From NCBI RefSeq assembly GCF_022484265.1, contig NZ_JAKVLR010000001.1, positions 2,356,001 to 2,420,000 on the forward strand: a DNA stretch of 64,000 nucleotides, in the 5' to 3' direction. The position numbers and the translations under genes are program-made. Origin of the DNA: Companilactobacillus sp. (GTDB lineage Bacteria > Bacillota > Bacilli > Lactobacillales > Lactobacillaceae). The notes under the pieces were generated by a model. That model saw only the letters and a program-made list of their open reading frames with translations, was not told where the DNA came from and did no database searches. Below are positions 42,460-51,029 of this stretch, piece by piece. Position 1 is the first letter of the stretch. Each line of letters starts with the position of its first letter.

Positions 42460-44148
42460 TTAAGCTTTGTAAGCTGCATATTTTGCTTTGATGTCGTGAA
42501 GATCTGTCAAGTTGAGTTTTGTATCAACTTCAGCTGTCATAGCTTTCTTAGTATCTTCGCTCCAGTTGTAGTAGTCTGCCATGTAATCAATTACAGCATC
42601 TTTGACTTCGTTCATATGATCGATGTCAAATAGCATTTGGCTGCTACGACGTAGCAAGTAATCAATTGGATGTTCAACCATTTCGGCCTTTAATCCGTAA
42701 TTCAACATTGCGTAATCAACACGTGGCAAGCCATCTTTTTCACCATCTGGCAATAAGTCATAAATGTCAGTAACGTTTGAGCCATAACGTTGAACTAATT
42801 TTTCAGCATCTTCTCTTTCAAGATCGTAGTTTACGATACCTTCGTGAACCATCTTGTCAAAGTATGTTGACCAGCCTTCGTCACCGCCAACATCGCCACC
42901 TGAAAGAATCAAGTTTTCTGTTTGTTGACCTTCGAAAGTATAATCAGTTTCAGCTGCCAATTGTTCAGCAACACGGTCAACAATCTTGTTAGCCATCTTA
43001 CGATAACCAGTTAATTTACCACCGGCAATTGAGAGCAAGCCTGAATCTGATTGGAAAATTTCATCTTTACGTGAAATTTCGGAAGGTGATTTACCTTCTT
43101 CTTGGATAAGAGGACGAACACCTGACCAGCCAGATTCAACGTCGTCTGGAGTAAGTTTTTGTGGAAGTTCAAACATTTGATTTGCGGCAGCTAGAATATA
43201 AGTTACATCAGCAACAGTAATGTTTGGTTCCTTTGGATCTTCTTCCCAAGTAGTATCAGTTGTACCTATATATGTCTTGCCTTCACGAGGAATGGCAAAC
43301 ATCATACGACCGTCATGGAATGGTGTATCAAAGAATAGTGAGTTTGAAATAGGGAACTTAGCATTATCGATAACTAAGTGAACACCCTTTGTTAAGTGAA
43401 GATGCTTACCCTTGTTTGAACCATCCATATCACGAATCTCATCAACCCATGGTCCACATGAATTAATAACTTTCTTAGCATGGATCTCACCAGTTTCGCC
43501 AGTTTGAACGTCTTCAAACTTAACTCCGCAAACTTGATGATTTTCATCATACAATAATCCAGTTACCTTAGTATAGTTAGCAATGTAAGCACCAAGTTCG
43601 CTAGCTTTTTTAGCAACTTCTAGTGTCAAACGAGCATCGTCAGTTCTATATTCAACATAAAGTCCTGAACCTAATAGACCCTCTGAGTTAACATATGGTT
43701 CTCTAGCTTCTGTTTCGTCAGGTGTAAGCATTGTCTTACGTTCTGCTTTTTTAACATTAGCCAAACGATCATAAACATCAAGACCAACTGATGTCATGAA
43801 TGGGCCATATGTACCGCCAGCGTAGAATGGAAGCATCATTTTTAATGGAGTTGTGATTTGTGGTGCATTGTTATAAACAATTGCACGTTCTGATCCGACT
43901 TCGTGAACTTCTTTTAGTGCAAATTGTGCTAAGTAACGTAGTCCACCATGGACTAATTTAGTTGAACGACTTGATGTACCTGAAGCAAAGTCACGCATTT
44001 CAACCAAACCAGTTTGGATTCCACGAGATTGTGCGTCAAGAGTGATACCACTACCTGTAATACCGCCACCAATAACAAGCAAATCTAATTCTTGATCTTG
44101 CATTGCTTGTAAATTTTTAGCTCTAGTTTCATTTGAAAATTCTTTCAT
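42460..44148 (-). CDS. glpD: Glycerol-3-phosphate dehydrogenase/oxidase
   Basis: 562 residues, FAD enzyme oxidising glycerol-3-phosphate to dihydroxyacetone phosphate. FAD site LLVIGGGITGSGITLDAQSR, then SRSTKLVHGGLRYL, and the C-terminal domain with GKLTGYRKMANKIVD. The oxidase (GlpO) and dehydrogenase forms are close; oxygen use with H2O2 formation is likely in a lactobacillus but not provable here. ATG 44148 follows GAGGAGG. A cre box overlaps the promoter region. glpK and glpF are not adjacent. Confidence 0.92.
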   Translation of the reverse strand: MKEFSNETRAKNLQAMQDQELDLLVIGGGITGSGITLDAQSRGIQTGLVEMRDFASGTSSRSTKLVHGGLRYLAQFALKEVHEVGSERAIVYNNAPQITTPLKMMLPFYAGGTYGPFMTSVGLDVYDRLANVKKAERKTMLTPDETEAREPYVNSEGLLGSGLYVEYRTDDARLTLEVAKKASELGAYIANYTKVTGLLYDENHQVCGVKFEDVQTGETGEIHAKKVINSCGPWVDEIRDMDGSNKGKHLHLTKGVHLVIDNAKFPISNSLFFDTPFHDGRMMFAIPREGKTYIGTTDTTWEEDPKEPNITVADVTYILAAANQMFELPQKLTPDDVESGWSGVRPLIQEEGKSPSEISRKDEIFQSDSGLLSIAGGKLTGYRKMANKIVDRVAEQLAAETDYTFEGQQTENLILSGGDVGGDEGWSTYFDKMVHEGIVNYDLEREDAEKLVQRYGSNVTDIYDLLPDGEKDGLPRVDYAMLNYGLKAEMVEHPIDYLLRRSSQMLFDIDHMNEVKDAVIDYMADYYNWSEDTKKAMTAEVDTKLNLTDLHDIKAKYAAYKA

Positions 44149-44205
44149 GAAAGTTCCTCCTCGGGAAAATGTTCTACGTATATCATAGTAAAATATCACA
44201 AAGTT

Positions 44206-44219
44206 TGAAAGCGTTTTTA
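44206..44219 (-). promoter_or_regulatory. cre box (CcpA site) in the glpD promoter
   Basis: TGAAAGCGTTTTTA (plus strand) fits the catabolite-responsive element TGWAANCGNTNWCA except for two positions. A TATGAT -10 lies on the minus strand at about 44190-44185, so the box covers the -35 region: glucose repression of glpD is expected. Confidence 0.7.
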
Positions 44220-44259
44220 TCTGAAATGGCTAAATTTTTTAATAATAGAACAAAAAATT

Positions 44260-45600
44260 CTAAATAATCATATCGTTGTAAATATGTTTCTGAAATTTAG
44301 TGTATTCTTCACTGAAAATATCATCGGAATGTTGTTCCAGCATTGCTTTAGGGAAATAAAATCTTTCATCGCCCAAAATTTTACCGGTCAGAGCGTTCAC
44401 TAAACGACTTACTGTGGACAATTCGATTAATGATCCATCATTTTGCATGATCTCGATTTGAGTTCTGCTTTTGTGCTTTCTTGGATTGTAGACATCATAT
44501 GGTAAATCGTAACTAGTATTAGTCGAGGTGTAATATTTTTTATCAAAACCGGCGGCTTCAACGATATTTGCTAGCTTAGGCAATAAGTCTTGAGTTCCTT
44601 CAGTATATTGAGCTGATTTGAAAGGTTTTCTGGTCAAGAATCGATAAGCAAGATCTTTCAAGATCTCATCGGGATAGTCGAGCCAGAGGGTAAAGTAAGT
44701 GTTTAAGATACCATCGTCTAGATGAAGATAGTCGGTGATCGTGACCCGATTTTCAAAAAACGGCACTAATAGGGATGGCATTTCAAATCCGTTCATTTGG
44801 TTATGCTCATATAAGTCTTTGGCTCGTTGCAGCAACTTAGTCAAGACAACTTCCATACCTCGTGATACTGGATGGAAATAAACTTGTTGATACATTTGAA
44901 AACGTGAGAGAACGTAATCTTCAACGGCATGCATTCCGTTTGCATCAAAGGCGATGCCTTCATGATAAGGACGCATGACACGTAAGATTCTGGTTAGATC
45001 AAACATCCCATATTTTGTACCAGTAAAGTAGGCGTCACGTAACAAATAATCCATTCGATCAGCATCGATTTGACTGGAGATCATTTGCACGACTTGTTTG
45101 TTGGGATAAGTCTTGGCAATAACGCTAGCAACTTTTTCAGGGAAGTCGCTGGATACTTGTCTTAATACTTGATTGATCTCAGTTTCGGGAGAAGTGATGA
45201 TTTCTTGAGTCCATTGTTCATGATCGGTATCAAAGATGTGCTCGAAGGCATGAGAATAAGGACCGTGTCCGACATCGTGCAATAAAGCTGCGCACAAGGC
45301 AACGATTCGTTCGTTGTCATCCCAGAGTCCATCATCAGGATTCTTAGTTGGATAGTTGCGTTGAAAGTTGTCGCAGATCAAACGTGTGATTTCGTATACT
45401 CCCATACAGTGAGTGAATCGAGAATGCTCGGCACCTTGGAAAGTGAATGATGAAGTTCCAAGTTGTTTAACTCGACGTAGTCGTTGAAATTCTTTAGTAT
45501 TGATCAAATCCAAGATAACTTTGTGTTGGACATGGATGTAGTTGTGGATAGGGTCTCGAAAAACTTTTTCACGAGGTAATTTTTCAACATTAAATGTCAT
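44260..45600 (-). CDS. HD-domain dNTP triphosphohydrolase-like protein (YwfO type)
   Basis: 446 residues. HD motif residues: QFQRLRRVKQLG with HSRFTHCMGVYE, LLHDVGHGPYSHAFEH, and later DADRMDYLLRDAYFTG. SAMHD1/Dgt-like enzymes cleave dNTPs to nucleosides and triphosphate. Overlaps lipL by 11 bp; the pair is also neighbouring in other Firmicutes. Confidence 0.9.
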   Translation of the reverse strand: MTFNVEKLPREKVFRDPIHNYIHVQHKVILDLINTKEFQRLRRVKQLGTSSFTFQGAEHSRFTHCMGVYEITRLICDNFQRNYPTKNPDDGLWDDNERIVALCAALLHDVGHGPYSHAFEHIFDTDHEQWTQEIITSPETEINQVLRQVSSDFPEKVASVIAKTYPNKQVVQMISSQIDADRMDYLLRDAYFTGTKYGMFDLTRILRVMRPYHEGIAFDANGMHAVEDYVLSRFQMYQQVYFHPVSRGMEVVLTKLLQRAKDLYEHNQMNGFEMPSLLVPFFENRVTITDYLHLDDGILNTYFTLWLDYPDEILKDLAYRFLTRKPFKSAQYTEGTQDLLPKLANIVEAAGFDKKYYTSTNTSYDLPYDVYNPRKHKSRTQIEIMQNDGSLIELSTVSRLVNALTGKILGDERFYFPKAMLEQHSDDIFSEEYTKFQKHIYNDMII

Positions 45601-46411
45601 TTTTTTCTCCCAATTGTTTATTCTTGTAGATCAAATCTTCCATTGTTTTGTCATAAGCTTCGCGATATGGCTGAGATGTTTGAACAATGTTAAAACTAGT
45701 TTTATCAATGCTATAATCATCAGTGATTAATGCGTTTAATATTTTTTCTTTTGCAAGCGAGATAGTTAGCTCTTGATGTGTTAGAATATCTAAGTTTTCC
45801 ATACAATGGATATCGATATTCGGATAAGAGATCTTTTCATGAACCGGGTAATTACTGATCTCGTAGAAGTCTTTCATCAATTGTGAACGTTGCTTTTGAT
45901 CGCCCGTGATGCTGATGTAAGCCATAACCGCCACTGCATCGCCAGAACGTCTTTGAGATATTCCGGCTAGTTTCTTGCCGTCGATGCTAAGATCAAAGGT
46001 CCCTGGACAATAGGAACGAACTACTTCGCCAGTCTCAATTTTATCTGAAAAAGCTGCCATCATGATTTGATGCATTTTTTCATAAGCTTGGTCGATCGAT
46101 AGTTCATCCTTGTTAGGCAAAAATAATGTGAAGTTCAAAATTTCTGGATCGGTCACAACGCCTAAACCGCCAGAATTTCGAAGATAATAGATGTATTCTT
46201 TTTCTTCGAGCATTTTCAATCCACCAGATAGATTTTTCAAACGCTGATCCTGCAATCCCAGGATCACAGTTGGCGTAGTGGTCCAAAAATGAGCTACTGG
46301 AGTTTTTTCTTCAGAAACAAACTGAAGAATGGCCCCTGTGTCTGCAAATGGTTCGAGCATTTGCTCTGCTTTAGATAAATTTTGGTCGTATAATAAAATT
46401 TGCTTATTCAC
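45590..46411 (-). CDS. lipL: Octanoyl-[GcvH]:protein N-octanoyltransferase
   Basis: 273 residues of the lipoate/biotin ligase superfamily. RSYCPGTFDLSIDGKKLAGI carries the Cys expected to form the octanoyl/lipoyl thioester and the Lys characteristic of LipL; YYLRNSGGLGVVTDPEI is the substrate pocket. Moves octanoyl or lipoyl from GcvH to E2 subunits. ATG start; operon with the HD hydrolase gene. Confidence 0.85.
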   Translation of the reverse strand: MNKQILLYDQNLSKAEQMLEPFADTGAILQFVSEEKTPVAHFWTTTPTVILGLQDQRLKNLSGGLKMLEEKEYIYYLRNSGGLGVVTDPEILNFTLFLPNKDELSIDQAYEKMHQIMMAAFSDKIETGEVVRSYCPGTFDLSIDGKKLAGISQRRSGDAVAVMAYISITGDQKQRSQLMKDFYEISNYPVHEKISYPNIDIHCMENLDILTHQELTISLAKEKILNALITDDYSIDKTSFNIVQTSQPYREAYDKTMEDLIYKNKQLGEKNDI

Positions 46412-46467
46412 TAGATCACTTCTTTAAGTAGTATATTTATTAATTTTATCATGTGAGGTGTTATATT

Positions 46468-46908
46468 TTGGAAAATAATCGTATTGATGTAAAAGTTGAC
46501 CTTGATATGTCAGTTTTTCAAGCAGGAGAGATGACTCATACGAAGATCTCAGAACCTGGAAGATTCACAAGAATGGGCAATGCCGATTATCTGCAATTTA
46601 ATGAAAGTATGGAAAATAATGATCATGCTTCAATTTTAGTCAAGATCACTAACGATGGCGAGATTCATGTCAAACGTGAGGCAAAGAGTACTAACTTATC
46701 TTCAATGCTTTATTTTACGCATCACGATCACAATAGTGCTAGTGTACATACAGGGTATGGCATTATGCAAATGCATACATATACTAAGGATTCACTCGTT
46801 GAGATAGAAGATGAACCCTTGCATGGAAAAATAAACATTGATTATGACTTGATTTATGATGATAATATAGTAGGCAATTACAAGTTTAGATTGATTTTTA
46901 GCGCTTAA
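46468..46908 (+). CDS. DUF1934 (YwiB-like) beta-barrel protein
   Basis: 146 residues. IDVKVDLDMSVFQAGEMTH and YFTHHDHNSASVHTGYGIMQ, then LDYDLIYDDNIVGNYKFRL-type ending, are typical of the YwiB family whose function is unknown. TTG 46468 is preferred because GAGGTG lies 7 bp upstream; GTG 46453 would be inside that site. Precedes rpoE, as in many Firmicutes. Confidence 0.82.
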   Translation: MENNRIDVKVDLDMSVFQAGEMTHTKISEPGRFTRMGNADYLQFNESMENNDHASILVKITNDGEIHVKREAKSTNLSSMLYFTHHDHNSASVHTGYGIMQMHTYTKDSLVEIEDEPLHGKINIDYDLIYDDNIVGNYKFRLIFSA

Positions 46909-46954
46909 ATAGATATTATTAGTTGTAAGACGCTGTGAAAGGACGTGTACACGT

Positions 46955-47623
46955 TTGAAACTTGAAAAGTTCAAGAATCAAAATAAAGAAGAATTATCAA
47001 TGATCGAAGTTGCTTATGAGATTCTCAATGAGAATAACAAAGAAGCAATGAACTTCTCTGATATCGTTAATGAGATTCAAACATACTTAGGAAAAACCGA
47101 CGATCAAATCAAAGATCACTTGCCACAATTCTATACAGACTTGAATAATGACGGTAGTTTCCTTTCACTTGGTGAAAACGTATGGGGATTGCGTAAATGG
47201 TATCCATTTGACTCTGTTGACGAAGAGGTTAACCATCCCGAAGACAACGGTACTGAAAATACTCACAAGGCCGCTCAAAAGGTTAATGCTTTCTTGAGTG
47301 ACGATGAGGAAGAAGAAGACGATGTTGTCGATTATGATGACGACAGCGATTTAAGTCTATCAGATGACGATGATGACGACGACGATGGTTCAGGCGAAAG
47401 CAACGGACCAGACTTATCTAAGTTCACTAATTCAGATCTTTCAGTTGATGATGATGACGATGATGATCAAGACGATGGCCTTGATGATGGTATCGAAGGT
47501 CAATTGACTGAATTCGACGCCGATGATGACGAAGATGATTCAGACATCGACTTGTCAGACGATGATGACGAAGATGATGACGATGACTTAGATGACGATG
47601 ATGATTCAGACTCAGATAAATAA
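46955..47623 (+). CDS. rpoE: DNA-directed RNA polymerase delta subunit
   Basis: 222 residues. N-terminal HARE-HTH domain (MIEVAYEILNENNKEAMNFS to VWGLRKWYPFD) and a very acidic Asp/Glu tail (about 110-222) that displaces nucleic acid. Raises promoter specificity and helps recycling with HelD (encoded at 17.3-19.6 kb). TTG start with AAAGGACG upstream. The pyrG attenuator follows directly. Confidence 0.96.
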   Translation: MKLEKFKNQNKEELSMIEVAYEILNENNKEAMNFSDIVNEIQTYLGKTDDQIKDHLPQFYTDLNNDGSFLSLGENVWGLRKWYPFDSVDEEVNHPEDNGTENTHKAAQKVNAFLSDDEEEEDDVVDYDDDSDLSLSDDDDDDDDGSGESNGPDLSKFTNSDLSVDDDDDDDQDDGLDDGIEGQLTEFDADDDEDDSDIDLSDDDDEDDDDDLDDDDDSDSDK

Positions 47624-47645
47624 TTGACATTTTAGGATTTTAGGT

Positions 47646-47748
47646 TTGACGATTGACCCCAATAACAGTATTATATTGTTTGGGCTCTATTAGATAGACT
47701 AATTACAAGTTCCCTGTTCGAAATGAATAGGGAACTTTTTTATTTTTT
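47646..47748 (+). promoter_or_regulatory. pyrG promoter and GGGC-type attenuator
   Basis: TTGACG (47646-47651), 17 bp, TATTAT (47669-47674), and a start site 7 bp later reading GGGCTC from 47682. This initial sequence is that of the Bacillus pyrG leader, where low CTP causes repeated G addition and the poly-G pairs with a C/U-rich arm. The terminator here (AAGTTCCCT at 47707-47715 with AGGGAACTT at 47729-47737, then T-runs) has such an arm, TTCCCT. Reiterative-transcription attenuation of pyrG is therefore likely. Confidence 0.8.
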
Positions 47749-47788
47749 TAGTTAAGAAATCCCTAGATATAATATGTGGAGGAATACT

Positions 47789-49402
47789 ATGACGAAGTAT
47801 ATTTTTATAACAGGTGGAGTTGTTTCATCTTTAGGAAAAGGAATTGTGGCAGCATCTCTTGGTAGATTGTTGAGAAACCGTGGGCTAAAAGTCACAATGC
47901 AGAAATTTGACCCATACATTAATGTGGATCCCGGAACTATGAGTCCATATCAACACGGTGAAGTTTATGTTACTAATGATGGTACAGAAACTGACTTGGA
48001 CTTAGGTCACTACGAAAGATTTATTGATAACGATTTGAACAAGTATTCAAACGTTACTACAGGTAAGATTTATTCAGAAGTTATCCGTCGTGAACGTCAT
48101 GGAGACTACAACGGAGCAACTGTTCAAGTAATTCCACATATTACAGATATGATCAAACAAAAAATAACACGTGCTGCAACTACTACAGACTCAGACGTAA
48201 TTATTACTGAAGTTGGTGGTACTGTTGGTGATATCGAATCAACACCATACCTTGAAGCTTTGCGTCAAATGAAAGCTGATGTTGGTGCTGAAAACGTTGT
48301 TTACATTCACACAACCTTAGTTCCCTACCTAAAGGCTGCTGGTGAAATGAAGACAAAACCTACACAACACAGTGTTAAGGAATTACGTGGTATTGGTATT
48401 CAACCTAATATTTTGGTTGTTCGTACTGAAAAACCTATGCCTCAAAGTATGAAAGACAAGATTGCCTCATTCTGTGACGTTGATTCAGAAGCTGTTATCG
48501 AATCACGTGACGCAAGTTCAATTTATGATGTTCCTTTGAACCTTCAAGCTCAAGATTTCGATGATATTGTTTGTCGTTACTTGCACTTAGAAACTAAGGA
48601 ATCTGATATGACTGACTGGAACAAACTAGTTGATCGTATCCACAATTTGAAACACAAGACAAAGATTACCCTCGTTGGTAAGTACACTAAATTACAAGAT
48701 GCTTATATTTCTGTAACAGAAGCATTAAATGCTGCTGGTTATGTATATAATACAGATATCGAATTACAAAAAATTTCTGCTGATGAAGTAACTGAAGATA
48801 ATGTTGCTGAATTGCTCAAAGATTCAGATGGTATTTTAGTTCCTGGCGGATTTGGTACTCGTGGTCTAGAAGGTATGATCACTACTATTAAGTATGCCCG
48901 TGAAAACGATGTTCCATATTTGGGAATTTGTTTAGGTATGCAAATGGCAAGTATCGAATTTGCTAGAAATGTTGTTGGAATCAAGGATGCAACTACTGGC
49001 GAAGCGGATCCTGATGCTGATAACAAGATCATTGACTTGATGGCTGACCAAAAAGACATCGAAAATGTCGGTGGTACTTTACGTTTGGGTGCATATCCAT
49101 GTAAACTAAGAGAAGGTACTAAAACAGCAGCAGCTTATGATAACCAATCTGTGATCCAAGAAAGACATAGACACAGATATGAATTCAACAATGCTTATCG
49201 TAAGCAGTTCGAAGAACATGGACTAGTGTTCTCTGGAGTTTCACCTGACAACCACTTGGTTGAAATTATTGAAGTTCCTGAGAATAAATTCCACGTCGCT
49301 GCACAATATCATCCTGAATTCTTATCAAGACCAACTAAGCCAGAAGGCTTATTCAAAGCATTTATCGGTGCTGCATCAGGTCTCCAAGAAGACAACTTAT
49401 AG
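47789..49402 (+). CDS. pyrG: CTP synthase
   Basis: 537 residues. Synthetase domain KYIFITGGVVSSLGKGIVAA (P-loop) and glutaminase domain with LGICLGMQMASIEFARN (nucleophile Cys) and QYHPEFLSRP. Makes CTP from UTP, ATP and glutamine. ATG 47789 has TGGAGG. Controlled by the leader just upstream. Confidence 0.97.
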   Translation: MTKYIFITGGVVSSLGKGIVAASLGRLLRNRGLKVTMQKFDPYINVDPGTMSPYQHGEVYVTNDGTETDLDLGHYERFIDNDLNKYSNVTTGKIYSEVIRRERHGDYNGATVQVIPHITDMIKQKITRAATTTDSDVIITEVGGTVGDIESTPYLEALRQMKADVGAENVVYIHTTLVPYLKAAGEMKTKPTQHSVKELRGIGIQPNILVVRTEKPMPQSMKDKIASFCDVDSEAVIESRDASSIYDVPLNLQAQDFDDIVCRYLHLETKESDMTDWNKLVDRIHNLKHKTKITLVGKYTKLQDAYISVTEALNAAGYVYNTDIELQKISADEVTEDNVAELLKDSDGILVPGGFGTRGLEGMITTIKYARENDVPYLGICLGMQMASIEFARNVVGIKDATTGEADPDADNKIIDLMADQKDIENVGGTLRLGAYPCKLREGTKTAAAYDNQSVIQERHRHRYEFNNAYRKQFEEHGLVFSGVSPDNHLVEIIEVPENKFHVAAQYHPEFLSRPTKPEGLFKAFIGAASGLQEDNL

Positions 49403-49452
49403 GATCAGATATTTTTAATTTGATGTAGTTAATAATAGTTAGGGAAAAACTT

Positions 49453-50727
49453 ATGCAAAAACTTGTAATTAATGGTGGAAAAAAATTATCGGGAGAAGTA
49501 ACGATTGGTGGTGCTAAAAATAGCACAGTGGCGTTAATTCCGGCGGCAATTTTATCTAGTACTCCAGTCGTTTTAGATTCAGTTCCACAGATCAGAGATG
49601 TGGACAACTTGCGTTCGATCTTATTAGACATGAACGTTACTTCAGAAGTGAAGAATGATGTGTTAAAGATCGATCCAACTGAGATTCATTTTGCTGAATT
49701 ACCAAGCGGTAAAGTCAGCAGTCTTCGTGCTTCGTACTACTTTATGGGAGCTATGCTAGGAAGATTTGGCAAAGCTGTTGTTGGATTCCCAGGTGGGGAT
49801 GATATTGGACCACGTCCAATCGATCAACATATAAAAGGATTTGAAGCACTAGGAGCTCATGTTGAAAATAAAAATGGGCAAATTATTATTACCGCACCTA
49901 AAGAAGGTTTAACGGGAGCTAAGATCTTTTTAGACATGGTTTCTGTAGGTGCAACGATCAATGTTATTCTGGCAGCCGTTAGAGCTAAAGGAACGACAGT
50001 GATCGAAAATGCTGCGAAGGAACCTGAGATCATCGATTTAGCTACCTTTTTAAATAACATGGGAGCAACTATTCGTGGTGTCGGGACCGAAACAATCCGT
50101 ATTGAAGGTGTTGACGAATTACGTTCAAATAATTCGCACACGATCATTCCGGATCGAATTGAAGCAGGAACTTATTTGAGCTTGGCTGCAGCTAGTGGTG
50201 GAGATATTTTGATCAACAATATCATTAGCGAGCATCTGGACGCCTTTTTAGCAAAACTTGATGAGATGGGCGTTAACTTGGAAATTGGCGAAGATAGTAT
50301 CTACGTTAAGCCAAGTCCAGAAATCAAGGCAGTCAACATTAAAACTATGCCTTACCCTGGGTTTGCAACTGATTTGCAACAACCAATAACGCCGTTATTG
50401 ATGCAATCAAAGGGTGAAGCTATGATCATTGATACGATTTATCCAAAACGAATCAAGCATATTTCCCAACTTCAGAAAATGGGCGGAGATATTTCAAGCG
50501 AAAACGATTTGATATTTGTTCATGGGGGATCAAAATTAACTGGAGCAACTGTTTCGGCTGATGAGATCCGTGCTGGAGCTTGTTTGATGATTGCTGGATT
50601 GATTGCAGATGGTACGACCGTCATTGAAAACGCCGAAAATATTCTGCGTGGCTATGATCGCGTCGTTTGGAAATTACACCAATTGCAAGCTGATGTAGAA
50701 TTAGTTGGCAAGGATGATTTAAATTAG
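49453..50727 (+). CDS. murA: UDP-N-acetylglucosamine 1-carboxyvinyltransferase with Asp at the catalytic Cys position
   Basis: 424 residues. Clear EPSP-synthase fold: VINGGKKLSGEVTIGGAKNS at the start and RASYYFMGAMLGRFGKAVV. First step of peptidoglycan synthesis. In most MurA the active-site loop reads PGGCxIGxRP with the Cys attacked by fosfomycin; here it reads PGGDDIGPRP, with Asp116 in its place, as in naturally fosfomycin-insensitive MurA of mycobacteria. Probably the second (MurZ-type) paralogue. It ends before the ABC-F leader. Confidence 0.93.
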   Translation: MQKLVINGGKKLSGEVTIGGAKNSTVALIPAAILSSTPVVLDSVPQIRDVDNLRSILLDMNVTSEVKNDVLKIDPTEIHFAELPSGKVSSLRASYYFMGAMLGRFGKAVVGFPGGDDIGPRPIDQHIKGFEALGAHVENKNGQIIITAPKEGLTGAKIFLDMVSVGATINVILAAVRAKGTTVIENAAKEPEIIDLATFLNNMGATIRGVGTETIRIEGVDELRSNNSHTIIPDRIEAGTYLSLAAASGGDILINNIISEHLDAFLAKLDEMGVNLEIGEDSIYVKPSPEIKAVNIKTMPYPGFATDLQQPITPLLMQSKGEAMIIDTIYPKRIKHISQLQKMGGDISSENDLIFVHGGSKLTGATVSADEIRAGACLMIAGLIADGTTVIENAENILRGYDRVVWKLHQLQADVELVGKDDLN

Positions 50728-50729
50728 TA

Positions 50730-50758
50730 TTGACATCTTTGTAATATCTTGTTAATTT
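50730..50758 (+). promoter_or_regulatory. Promoter of the ABC-F leader
   Basis: TTGACA (50730-50735), 17 bp, TAATTT (50753-50758); just behind murA. Confidence 0.75.
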
Positions 50759-50777
50759 ATTTATAAATTAAAACACG

Positions 50778-50918
50778 AAAGGGAGTGCAGCCATTGAGAA
50801 ATTAAGTTGAAAATCAATTTATATACTACAAGTGTGTAATTTGGCTTCGACTTAATTTCTACAATAGCGTGCTTTCTTAAACTAGAACTGTTTAGGACGC
50901 TATTTAGCGTCCTTTTTT
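50778..50918 (+). promoter_or_regulatory. Ribosome-dependent attenuator in front of the ABC-F gene
   Basis: A ribosome site AAAGGGAGTG precedes a three-codon frame TTG AGA AAT TAA (50794-50805). That frame lies in the 5' arm (50797-50811) of a 15-bp stem whose 3' arm is 50846-50860. AATAGCGT (50863-50870) is perfectly complementary to ACGCTATT (50897-50904), the 5' half of the terminator GGACGCT/AGCGTCC plus T6. A ribosome stalled on the short frame would open the first stem and change which pairing forms. This is the plan of antibiotic-induced attenuators of ABC-F genes. Confidence 0.75.
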
Positions 50919-51000
50919 GTTGGCGTAACGTAAAAGCTCGTCAGCTCATAGGTCAGCTTTGGGATACCGAATCCTTTGGCTGTTACGTTAATAAGTCGGA
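50919..51000 (+). repeat. Palindromic segment between attenuator and ABC-F gene
   Basis: GTAACG...CGTTAC arms with inner GGGATACCGAATCC; placed directly after the terminator T-run like the repeats behind the two T-boxes. Whether it belongs to the same family is uncertain. Confidence 0.4.
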
Positions 51001-51029
51001 CCTCTTCGCACCGAAAGAGGGAATTAATA

